Part shown: positions 1 through 5,299 of the stretch, in pieces
How positions within the stretch are numbered: position 1 is the first letter of the stretch
How the letters are laid out: each line of letters starts with the position of its first letter
Assembly: GCA_025351525.1 (NCBI GenBank)
Contig: JANXVV010000239.1
Location: forward strand, 1-5,452
DNA: 5,452 nt
Direction of reading: 5' to 3'
Source: Humisphaera sp.
GTDB taxonomy: Bacteria; Planctomycetota; Phycisphaerae; Tepidisphaerales; Tepidisphaeraceae
The notes under the pieces: generated by a model
Seen by the model: only the letters and a program-made list of their open reading frames with translations
Database searches by the model: none
Told to the model about the DNA's origin: nothing
Translations under genes and position numbers: made by a program

Positions 1-14
1 CGAGACGCCCATGC
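1..14. repeat. Partial copy of the CATGGGCG hairpin repeat at the window edge
   Basis: The first 14 bases (cgagacgcccatgc) are identical to 5345-5358, the inner end of the right arm of the long inverted repeat at the other end of the window. Identity stops straight after, at ccaact versus taccttat. This is probably the tail of another copy of the same palindromic repeat lying mostly outside the window. A 14-base match is short, but the motif is self-complementary to 5300-5314 as well, which makes chance less likely. Confidence 0.45.
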
Positions 15-124
15 CAACTGAAAATTCACAGACTCGCGATGACAATCGACCGCGCTCTATTTGAAGTTCGCCTTCGATGCCCTGTCCCTCTCAATTCGAT
101 TCATAAGTTGTTTAAGGAATCCAC

Positions 125-1846
125 ATGGCACTGACCAGCACGCTCTTCACCGGACTGTCGGGTTTGGACGCGAACACCACGCGGCTCAACGTGGCGGGCA
201 ACAACATCGCCAACGTCAACACCGTGGCGTTCAAGGGAAGCCGGGCCCTGTTTAAGCCGCAGTTTTACGTGACCGACTCCGGTGGATCCTCTCCGTCAGC
301 CGACTTCGGCGGCACCAACCCCAGCCAGCGCGGGCTCGGCACGGAAGTCGCGGCCATCGAAAAAGATTTCACCGCCGGTTCCATCGAACCCACCGGCAAA
401 AACACGGATCTGGCCATCGAAGGCGCGGGCTTCTTCGTCGTTAAAGGCGCCGACCAAACCTACACCCGCGATGGTTCGTTCCAGTTGGATTCCAACAATC
501 AACTCGTGACCACCAGCGGTGGCCTGGTGCAGGGATACGGCGTGGACACCGGGTTCAAAGTCGTCCCCGGCAAGCTTGGCGCGCTGCGAATTCCGCTCGG
601 GGCGTCCAGTACCGCGCAGGCGACGCAGGCGGTCAATCTCACCGGCAATCTCGATGCCGCCGGCGCATTGGCGAATGGAGCCAGCATTCTGACCAGCCAA
701 TTGTTGACGCGCGTGGGCGGGGGAACCGTTCCCACCGGCGCCACGCTGCTGACCGATGTCGCCGATGCCTCCACGCCTGCCGTGCCGTCTTTCACGGCGG
801 GACAGACTTTTACTTTGCAGGGAAAAAAAGGCTCGCGCGACACCTCTCCCGAAACGTTCAAAGTCACCGCGACTTCCACCTTGAGCGATCTGACCACCTT
901 CTTGAATCACGGGCTGGGGATCAATACCGCCGGCCCCGCCGATCCCTCCATCCCGACACCGGGCGCGACGATCGAAGCGGATGCCACGACTCCCACCGCC
1001 GCAAGACTCGTCATCGTCGGCAACACCGGAAGCGTCAACTCGCTCGCCCTGGGAGCCAGCGCCTTCTTCTCCGGCAGCAGCACACCGCTCAACTTTCAGG
1101 ATGGCACCAACGCCGCGGGTTTTGCCAGCAATCCACTCGGTGAAAGCGTTCACACCAGTTCGGTGATTTACGATTCGCTGGGCGCGCCGGTGACCGTCAA
1201 CATCACCGCCGTGTTTCAAAAATCCACCGCCACCGGAACTCAATGGGCTTTCACGGCGGACAGCGGTGACAGCAAAGACCCCACCGGCAATCAAATCATC
1301 GGCACCGGCACGCTCAACTTCGACGTCAACGGCAAACTCCTCTCCAGCACCGGCAATAATGTCAACATCGACCGCACCGGCACCGGCGCCCGATCCCCCT
1401 TCGGTGTGAAACTGGATTTCACCGGCACCACCGCCCTGGCCAGTGCAACTTCCACCCTGGTGACGAGCAAGCAGGATGGCTCACCGCTCGGCAGCCTCGG
1501 TTCCTTTTCGATCGGCACCGACGGCATCATCACCGGCGCGTTCAGCAACGGACTGACGCGAACGCTCGGGCAGGTCGCCATCGCGAATTTCAACAATCCG
1601 CAGGGACTCGACGACAAAGGCGGCAACCAGTTCGCCGCCAGCGCCAACAGCGGTTCACCGGTCATCGGTCAACCTCTGCAACTGGGTGCCGGCATCGTCC
1701 GATCCGGCGCGCTCGAACAGAGCAACGTCGATCTCTCGAAAGAATTCGTGAACCTCATCATCGCCTCCACCGGTTTCTCGGCGGCCAGCAAAGTCATCAC
1801 CACCAGCAATCAATTATTGACGGATTTGTTGAACTCCACCCGATAA
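125..1846 (+). CDS. flgE: Flagellar hook protein FlgE
   Basis: Structural subunit of the flagellar hook, the flexible joint between the rod and the filament, exported by the flagellar type III system. Seen: the N-terminal rod/hook signature at residues 7-45, with the typical run NNIANVNTVAFKGS at 26-39. The segment around 85-140 is also typical (NTDLAIEGAGFFVV, then YTRDGSF). A FlaE-like hook domain begins near residue 343 (SSVIYDSLGAPVTVNI). The C-terminal signature covers about 528-573 (LEQSNVDLSKEFVNLI, then SKVITTSNQLL). At 573 residues it is longer than the roughly 400-residue enterobacterial FlgE. The extra length lies in the middle, surface-exposed part (about 170-340), rich in Ala, Thr, Gly and Ser. 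The start is supported by AAGGA at 114-118, six bases before the ATG, and by the family-typical short N-terminus. The stop is a tandem TAATAA. No clear promoter is visible in 1-124; the gene may be read from an upstream flagellar operon. FlgF/FlgG share the terminal signatures, but length and the hook domain favour FlgE. Confidence 0.94.
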   Translation: MALTSTLFTGLSGLDANTTRLNVAGNNIANVNTVAFKGSRALFKPQFYVTDSGGSSPSADFGGTNPSQRGLGTEVAAIEKDFTAGSIEPTGKNTDLAIEGAGFFVVKGADQTYTRDGSFQLDSNNQLVTTSGGLVQGYGVDTGFKVVPGKLGALRIPLGASSTAQATQAVNLTGNLDAAGALANGASILTSQLLTRVGGGTVPTGATLLTDVADASTPAVPSFTAGQTFTLQGKKGSRDTSPETFKVTATSTLSDLTTFLNHGLGINTAGPADPSIPTPGATIEADATTPTAARLVIVGNTGSVNSLALGASAFFSGSSTPLNFQDGTNAAGFASNPLGESVHTSSVIYDSLGAPVTVNITAVFQKSTATGTQWAFTADSGDSKDPTGNQIIGTGTLNFDVNGKLLSSTGNNVNIDRTGTGARSPFGVKLDFTGTTALASATSTLVTSKQDGSPLGSLGSFSIGTDGIITGAFSNGLTRTLGQVAIANFNNPQGLDDKGGNQFAASANSGSPVIGQPLQLGAGIVRSGALEQSNVDLSKEFVNLIIASTGFSAASKVITTSNQLLTDLLNSTR

Positions 1847-1880
1847 TAACCGGGATGATGGATCCATCCCGCGGCCTTCG

Positions 1881-1925
1881 GCCCTCGCGACAGGTGTTAC
1901 TTCTGCTGTCGCGGGGGCGATTTTT
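1881..1925 (+). terminator. Intrinsic terminator after flgE
   Basis: A 13-bp stem pairs 1881-1893 (gccctcgcgacag) with 1906-1918 (ctgtcgcgggggc). Twelve pairs are Watson-Crick and one is G-U. The loop is 12 bases, and TTTTT follows at 1921-1925, two bases after the stem. It lies 35 bases after the flgE stop and so probably ends or attenuates the flgE transcript before flbD. Confidence 0.82.
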
Positions 1926-1967
1926 ACTTAAATGGATTTTTGCATTCCCGGTTCTTTAAACTCCATC

Positions 1968-2075
1968 GTGGCACGGGCTTCCAGCCCGTGTTAGCGGGTG
2001 AATGCGACAGAAAATTGGTTTTTCAGATTCTCCTTCGTTCTTGAATCGCTGACACGGGCTGGAAGCCCGTGCCAC
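1968..2075. repeat. Inverted repeat doublet A between flgE and flbD
   Basis: Arms 1968-1996 and 2047-2075 are reverse complements over 29 bases with one mismatch, separated by 50 bases. Each arm is also a small hairpin: cacgggct, a 3-base loop, then agcccgtg (1972-1990 and its mirror at 2053-2071). The DNA can therefore form two small hairpins or one long fold-back. It lies between the flgE terminator and flbD and ends 60 bases before the flbD start. The architecture resembles a REPIN. A role in flbD expression is possible but not shown. Confidence 0.85.
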
Positions 2076-2135
2076 AACGGCGTTTGCCAAATGGCTTGGT
2101 TTGGTCGCGTTAAACTTTTTGGTGGTGGAACTGCC

Positions 2136-2330
2136 ATGATCACTCTCACACGTCTCAACGGCCAGGCGTTCGTCATGAACGCCGACAAAATCAAATACGT
2201 CGAATCGACGCCCGACACCGTCGTCTGCTGCGACACCGGTGAAAAGATGATGGTCCGCGAATCGCTGCACGAAGTGATGAAGCGGGCCATCGACTACGCG
2301 CGGGTCATTCGCAGACCCGTGACCGATTGA
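2136..2330 (+). CDS. flbD: Flagellar protein FlbD (SwrD family)
   Basis: A 64-residue soluble protein of the FlbD/SwrD family. In Bacillus the homologue SwrD is needed for full flagellar motor power; this is not the Caulobacter sigma-54 regulator of the same name. Seen: MITLTRLNGQAFVMNADKI at the N-terminus, where the family has an I-x-L-TRLNG-x-x-F-x-x-N pattern; VESTPDTVV at 22-30, matching the family's E-x-TPDT; and G-x-K-x-x-V-R-E-S-x-x-E-V at 35-47. The position just after flgE is the common one for this gene. The ATG at 2136 is chosen because it starts exactly at the family N-terminus and has GGTGGTGGAA at 2121-2130. The frame stays open back to 1998, but those codons run through repeat A and are probably not translated. 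With a terminator upstream, flbD may depend on readthrough or its own promoter; none is evident. Confidence 0.9.
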   Translation: MITLTRLNGQAFVMNADKIKYVESTPDTVVCCDTGEKMMVRESLHEVMKRAIDYARVIRRPVTD

Positions 2331-2346
2331 CCGCATTCCGATGCGG
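2331..2346. terminator. Possible hairpin between convergent genes
   Basis: Straight after the flbD TGA, ccgcat pairs with atgcgg across a TCCG tetraloop, which belongs to the stable UNCG class in RNA. The stem can grow by three pairs (tga/tca) around one bulged A. It sits in the 63-base gap between flbD and the convergent kinase-fold gene, where a two-way transcription end would be expected. There is no T-run on either side, so intrinsic termination is uncertain. Confidence 0.3.
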
Positions 2347-2393
2347 ATCACGCGTTCGACATCCCACATGCGTAACCGCCGGGCTATCTGCTT

Positions 2394-3122
2394 TCACCAC
2401 TCCAGATTCTCCAGATGACGCTGTATATCCCCCGCACTCTGAAACCGCTGTAAAATCAGCGAATCCTTCAGCCCCCGGATGATATCCTTCACCACTTTCG
2501 GCTGATCCTTATACCGATCGCGCCCCCCGACCAGCCCGTGAAAAACCTGAATCAGATTCAACACATCCTTGTGAATTTTCGCCTTGGTGGGACGCCCCAG
2601 ATCGAAAAAATCCAACAGCTTCAACTCAAACGCAATCCCCTGTCGGCGGATCATGATGTTGTCGTCGTGGATGTCCCCGTGATATTCCCCGCGCGCATGA
2701 ATCGGGGCGATGCCGCGTGCCAAAGCGTACAACACATGCAGCGCTTCAAACGTGATCAATCGGCCTTCGGGCTGCGTCGTCAGAAATTCACTCAGCTTCA
2801 AGCCTTCCACCAGTTCGCTGATGACCACGACCACCTTGCGCTTGCGAACGTATGAAATCTCCTGATGGTGATACTGCATCAGAATCGGGCAATGGCGCAG
2901 GGCGTCGAGCTTGCGGGCGTAGGTGATGGCCGCCTTGCCCATCGGGTCGCGGTGGGGATAGTAAAACTTGGCGGCCCGGCGGATGCCGGTGTTCCGCTCG
3001 ACGATCACATACACCTCCCCTTCCCACCCGCTGCCCAGTGGCCGTTCAATCTGATACTTCCCCGCCACACTCTTCCCCGGCGGGAAATCGAATCGGCGGG
3101 GCTTGCGGCTGGGGCGGTACAT
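2394..3122 (-). CDS. Atypical protein kinase-like phosphotransferase
   Basis: A 242-residue cytoplasmic protein with a kinase fold; substrate unknown. Seen: a glycine loop LGSGWEGEVY at 29-38; the ATP-anchoring lysine probably K52 (RRAAKFYY); LRHCPIL at 75-81 in place of the usual LxHPNI; a hinge at about 103-107 (ELVEG); catalytic loop HGDIHDDN at 148-155 with D150 and N155; and metal-binding D171 in LLDFFDLGR. Only about 15 residues separate D171 from D186, which looks like the helix-F aspartate (KDVLNLIQVFHGL). The normal activation segment and APE motif are therefore missing. The conserved helix-C glutamate aligns with Y68 by my spacing count. HGDxHxxN followed by DFxDxG is the pattern of the APH/choline-kinase/fructosamine-kinase group, while the N-lobe loop is Ser/Thr-kinase-like. 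It could phosphorylate a small molecule or act on protein. The start is set by the short lead into the glycine loop; the ribosome site is weak (GGGG a few bases upstream). It is convergent with flbD. Confidence 0.82.
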   Translation of the reverse strand: MYRPSRKPRRFDFPPGKSVAGKYQIERPLGSGWEGEVYVIVERNTGIRRAAKFYYPHRDPMGKAAITYARKLDALRHCPILMQYHHQEISYVRKRKVVVVISELVEGLKLSEFLTTQPEGRLITFEALHVLYALARGIAPIHARGEYHGDIHDDNIMIRRQGIAFELKLLDFFDLGRPTKAKIHKDVLNLIQVFHGLVGGRDRYKDQPKVVKDIIRGLKDSLILQRFQSAGDIQRHLENLEW

Positions 3123-3130
3123 ATGGCCCC

Positions 3131-3159
3131 ATCATTCGCTGAAACCGCCAATGCGTCAA
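3131..3159 (-). promoter_or_regulatory. Candidate promoter of the minus-strand kinase-fold gene
   Basis: On the minus strand TTGACG (3154-3159, 5 of 6 to the sigma-70 -35) is followed after exactly 17 bases by AATGAT (3131-3136, 4 of 6 to the -10). Transcription would begin within a few bases of the ATG at 3122, giving an almost leaderless message, which would fit the weak ribosome site. The -10 match is modest. Confidence 0.28.
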
Positions 3160-3197
3160 TTAAAGTGAAATCAGGCAATTTGAATTAGATTTTCCAC

Positions 3198-3275
3198 GTT
3201 TAGCGGTAGTGCCGGAGGCACACGTTTTCTTCGCCTGGCAGAAAAAATCGTGCGCCTCCGGTACGACTGCTAAAC
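3198..3275. repeat. Inverted repeat doublet B
   Basis: Arms 3198-3224 and 3249-3275 are reverse complements at 23 of 27 positions, around a 24-base spacer. Both contain ccggaggc or its complement, flanked by gtttagc. The left arm holds a small hairpin, gtgcc-gga-ggcac, at 3209-3221. The stem may continue inward with ttttct (3225-3230) opposite agaaaa (3240-3245). It lies in the gene-free stretch 3123-3539 and has no coding potential that I recognise. Confidence 0.75.
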
Positions 3276-3319
3276 AACGAGTGGAACGGGAATTTCCTGT
3301 CCCCTCCCCCCGGTACTCC

Positions 3320-3342
3320 GGGGGGAGGGTTAGGGTGAGGGG
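3320..3342 (+). other. G-quadruplex motif in repeat C, left copy
   Basis: Four G-runs on the + strand, G6-A-G3-TTA-G3-TGA-G4, satisfy the G3+N1-7 rule with loops of 1, 3 and 3 bases. The first run also pairs in the C/G hairpin, so quadruplex and hairpin would compete. The capacity follows from sequence; formation in the cell is inferred. Confidence 0.6.
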
Positions 3343-3402
3343 TCTTGCAATTTTCATCTGCTGAGTCGAGGAATACAACGTCTTCTTGCGACGAAGTTAA
3401 GA

Positions 3403-3425
3403 CCCCTCACCCTAACCCTCCCCCC
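3403..3425 (-). other. G-quadruplex motif in repeat C, right copy
   Basis: This is the same four-run array as at 3320-3342 but on the minus strand: C4-TCA-C3-TAA-C3-T-C6 when read on +. Transcription or replication from either side of the doublet would therefore meet one G-rich template. Confidence 0.6.
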
Positions 3426-3490
3426 ATGTGTACATGGGGGGAGGGGACCGGAAAGCCAAATTCGATTTCAACGACAGATGCAGAAATTCA

Positions 3491-3507
3491 TCGCATTTAT
3501 AATGCGA
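3491..3507 (+). promoter_or_regulatory. TATAAT -10 box inside a palindrome upstream of the membrane protein gene
   Basis: A perfect TATAAT at 3498-3503 lies within tcgcatt-tat-aatgcga (3491-3507), a perfect 7-bp palindrome with a 3-base centre. The first base of the following ORF is 37 bases after the box, giving a leader of roughly 30 bases. I see no good -35 at 16-18 bases upstream (the region reads acagatgc). A palindrome over the -10 would suit an operator or an extended regulatory site, but no regulator is identified. Confidence 0.4.
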
Positions 3508-3539
3508 ACTTCCCCGCTGGAACGCTAGAATACTCCGAC

Positions 3540-3932
3540 ATGGATTTCCTGAAGACTGTAACGGGTAAAGTGATTGGCGGGCTGGTTTCGCTGGCGGTCG
3601 TCGCCGGTGGAATCTCCTGGTGGCGGATGGATGACGTCACCAAGCAGGCGATTCTGACCAATGCCGGCCGCATCGCCTCGTGGGCGGGCATTGTGCTGCT
3701 GGTTCCCTGGGCGACGTTTTTCATCGTGGGTTGGGCCGCGAAATTTGAGAAGAACATGGCCGGGGGAGTGTTGGTTTTTGTCTACACCGCGTTGGAAGCC
3801 GTGCTGCTGGGTGGGTTATTCCACTGGGCCTTTCACACCCCGGCGGCATGGACGGCATTCGCAGTCGGCACCCTCCTGGCGGCGGTGTATAATCTGCTGG
3901 CCTGCGACTGGCTGGCGGAAAAAATGGAATGA
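3540..3932 (+). CDS. Small four-helix membrane protein, unknown function
   Basis: 130 residues that I do not recognise as a named family. Seen: four hydrophobic stretches at about 10-27, 45-65, 73-94 and 99-122, connected by short polar turns (RMDDVTKQ at 29-36, AAKFEKN at 66-72). The C-terminus (CDWLAEKME) is short and charged. There is no cleavable signal peptide or cytoplasmic domain, so it should sit in the inner membrane. The ATG at 3540 begins just before the first helix; its ribosome site is poor. The frame is open back to 3345, but only through repeat C, so that extension is rejected. It lies 133 bases before a Ser/Thr kinase on the same strand, making it a candidate sensor, anchor or substrate for that kinase. 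The intervening DNA carries a duplicated copy of this gene's 3' end. Confidence 0.72.
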   Translation: MDFLKTVTGKVIGGLVSLAVVAGGISWWRMDDVTKQAILTNAGRIASWAGIVLLVPWATFFIVGWAAKFEKNMAGGVLVFVYTALEAVLLGGLFHWAFHTPAAWTAFAVGTLLAAVYNLLACDWLAEKME

Positions 3933-4059
3933 ATGGACGCGGGTGCCACAGGCCGGCGTACTCGCAGACCTGTGTCTTTCTCGACAGCCCGGAGAACACA
4001 GGTCTCTGAGTACCTCGACCGGTGGCACCGGGTTGGCGGGGAAAAATGGAATGAACGGA
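3913..4059 (+). repeat. Direct duplication flanking inverted repeat in the operon junction
   Basis: Bases 3913-3937, covering the last codons and stop of the membrane gene (core aaaatggaatgaa), recur at 4034-4059 with one single-base length change and two substitutions. Between the two copies lies inverted repeat E (3942-4029). The second copy leads directly into the ribosome site and start of the kinase. The simplest reading is that a repeat element inserted at the gene junction and duplicated about 25 bp, or that a local duplication carried it in. Confidence 0.68.
3942..4029. repeat. Inverted repeat doublet E
   Basis: Arms 3942-3975 and 3996-4029 are reverse complements at 28 of 34 positions, separated by 20 bases. 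Both ends are well kept (ggtgccac outside, gacctgtgt inside) and the GTACTC block in the middle is conserved. In RNA this would form a strong hairpin between the membrane protein and kinase coding regions, which could affect transcript processing or the protein ratio. Confidence 0.8.
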
Positions 4060-4060
4060 G
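4057..4060 (+). promoter_or_regulatory. Ribosome binding site deciding the kinase start
   Basis: GGAG lies five bases before the ATG at 4066. An in-frame ATG at 4051 has a weaker, more distant GGGGAA at 4039-4044. The site directly follows the second copy of the duplicated membrane-gene end, suggesting that the kinase once began about ten bases after the membrane gene's stop. Confidence 0.6.
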
Positions 4061-4065
4061 CAACA

Positions 4066-5151
4066 ATGCCCACGGCGAATCAACGCATCAGTGAATACGT
4101 GCTCGATGAGCGAATCGGCGGCGGAACCTTCGGCGAGGTCTGGCGCGCCCATCACCACGTCTGGACCGACCAACTGGTCGCCATCAAAATCCCCACGGAT
4201 TCGCAGTACGTCCGCAATCTCCAACAGGAAGGTGCGGCCATCCACGGGTTGGTCCATCCCAACATCGTTCGCGCGATGGGGTTCGATCCCTATGCCGAGC
4301 CGGCGTACCTGACGATGGAGTTTGTGCCGGGAACGAGCGTGAGGCCCCTGATCCAGCAGCGCAAAATAAAACCCGCCGACGCCGTTTTAATCATGCGCCA
4401 GGTTTTGGCGGGCCTGAGCTACGCCCATGCGCAGGGGATCGTTCATCGCGATATCAAGCCTGAAAATATCCTCGTTCACGAGCGGGCGTTGCAGGGAGAC
4501 TACGCGGTCGAAGGCACGGTGAAGGTCACTGATTTCGGCCTGGGCCGTGCGGCGGTGAAGACGGCGGTCGGGTCGATCCTATATTCGCAGGACGGAAATA
4601 AAGATTCCGGTCAGATCGCCGGCACGCTGGATTACATGGCCCCCGAACAACGGCGCGGCGAAGAACTCGACGCCCGCGCCGACCTCTATGCCTGCGGCGT
4701 GATGCTCTACGAACTGCTCACCGGTGAACGGCCCGCCGGCACCGACGTGCCGAGCGAAATCAATCCACAAGTGCCGAAATATCTCGACGAGGTGTTCAAG
4801 AAATCGTACGCCCGGCTGGATAAGCGATACACATCCGCAGACGAATTTCTGCGGGCGTTATCGATCGCCGGTCCGCCGCCGCTGCAAAAAGCCGGCGTGC
4901 TTCCACCGCGCCTGCCGTCGACTGCCGGACCCGCAACCGACTACACCCCGGCCATCACGGATGGCGGGAGACTCGTCTGCCAGAAATGTCGGCAGGGGGT
5001 CGACGCAAACGACCAGTTCTGCATGCACTGCGGCGTGCGATTGGCTTCCGTGGTCCGGCGCTGCACCAAGTGCGGTTCGTATCCGGACGCGACGGATCAG
5101 TATTGCATTCATTGTGGAGAGACGGTTGCGCCGGTGCAGGCAAGTGTTTGA
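4066..5151 (+). CDS. Serine/threonine protein kinase with two C-terminal zinc ribbons
   Basis: A cytoplasmic Hanks-type kinase of 361 residues that transfers the ATP gamma-phosphate to Ser/Thr of unknown targets. All key motifs are present: glycine loop GGGTFGEVW (18-26), K41 in VAIK, E55 of helix C, HPNIV at 64-68, catalytic HRDIKPEN (127-134, D129, N134), D156-F157-G158, M191-A-P-E194, helix-F D206 and R254 of helix I. HRD implies an RD kinase regulated on its activation loop (159-190), where T166, S170, S174, S181 and T187 are possible sites. After a proline-rich linker (about 268-298) come two near-identical ribbons, CxxC-x10-CxxC at C305/C308/C319/C322 and C333/C336/C347/C350, likely binding one zinc each and mediating contacts. 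There is no transmembrane helix, unlike PknB-type receptors. The membrane protein upstream could supply membrane attachment. The frame is open upstream to 3661, but only as a shadow of the membrane gene and repeat E. Confidence 0.94.
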   Translation: MPTANQRISEYVLDERIGGGTFGEVWRAHHHVWTDQLVAIKIPTDSQYVRNLQQEGAAIHGLVHPNIVRAMGFDPYAEPAYLTMEFVPGTSVRPLIQQRKIKPADAVLIMRQVLAGLSYAHAQGIVHRDIKPENILVHERALQGDYAVEGTVKVTDFGLGRAAVKTAVGSILYSQDGNKDSGQIAGTLDYMAPEQRRGEELDARADLYACGVMLYELLTGERPAGTDVPSEINPQVPKYLDEVFKKSYARLDKRYTSADEFLRALSIAGPPPLQKAGVLPPRLPSTAGPATDYTPAITDGGRLVCQKCRQGVDANDQFCMHCGVRLASVVRRCTKCGSYPDATDQYCIHCGETVAPVQASV

Positions 5152-5243
5152 ATGAAAAGTTTTTGATAACCCAAGGCGAAAGCCCCGGAGAGATACAAAA
5201 TACTGGAGCGAAATTCTCCGGTCCCCTCCCCCCATGTACCCAT

Positions 5244-5266
5244 GGGGGGAGGGTTAGGGTGAGGGG
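5244..5266 (+). other. G-quadruplex motif in repeat D, left arm
   Basis: The array is the same as at 3320-3342: G6-A-G3-TTA-G3-TGA-G4 on +. In the right arm the matching minus-strand array (5392-5414) is damaged: T at 5394 breaks the last G-run, so only three G3 runs remain there. Confidence 0.58.
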
Positions 5267-5299
5267 TTTTTCTTCGTAGTGGGTGCTTTGAATAAGGTG

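Larger units (their letters stand above)
3299..3448. repeat. Inverted repeat doublet C (GTAC-loop, G-run family)
   Basis: Two copies of one element face each other: 3299-3346 and, reversed, 3399-3448, with 52 bases between. Each copy is a C-rich/G-rich hairpin (ccctcccccc against ggggggaggg) capped by a variable top holding GTAC. It is followed on its G-rich strand by ggg-TTA-ggg-TGA-gggg and tctt. Apart from the tops (8 bases at 3312-3319, 10 bases at 3426-3435) the arms match perfectly over this range. The same family recurs at 5206-5452. The right copy, read in the + frame, gives the repeat-derived peptide TPHPNPPPMCTWGEGTG, which should not be annotated as protein. Confidence 0.9.

Noticed and set aside
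296..1294. Long minus-strand open frame opposite flgE (332 codons)
   Set aside because: It is a shadow of the GC-rich hook gene: composition is Gly/Arg-rich, there is no recognisable domain, and the + frame has clear family signatures at both ends.
1969..1983. Sigma-54-like promoter (TGGCACG) before flbD
   Set aside because: The -12 part reads TCCA where TTGC is expected, and the match falls wholly inside the palindromic arm of repeat A, so it is likely chance.
1998..2135. N-terminal extension of flbD upstream of the ATG at 2136
   Set aside because: It is translated from repeat A and its spacer, has no family similarity, and the FlbD family N-terminus matches exactly at 2136.
3320..3342. 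Telomeric DNA (TTAGGG)
   Set aside because: Only one TTAGGG per element and no tandem array; the surrounding genes are bacterial flagellar and kinase genes in mid-sequence.
3299..3448. CRISPR array
   Set aside because: The repeats face each other and are not direct, there are only two copies per site, no regular spacers, and no cas genes.
3345..3539. N-terminal extension of the membrane protein
   Set aside because: The peptide comes from repeat C (PHPNPPP... type), which recurs in other frames at 5206-5452, so it reflects DNA repeats and not protein.
3661..4065. N-terminal extension of the Ser/Thr kinase
   Set aside because: It overlaps the membrane protein gene in another frame and runs through doublet E. 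GGAG before the ATG at 4066 and the short distance to the glycine loop support the later start.
3721..4257. Minus-strand open frame across the operon junction (178 codons)
   Set aside because: It overlaps the membrane protein, doublet E and the kinase start in antisense and shows no domain or ribosome site.
5152..5205. Short gene or terminator directly after the Ser/Thr kinase
   Set aside because: No convincing ORF or stem with T-run is seen here; the string ggcgaaagccccggag could be another repeat, but I have only one copy.
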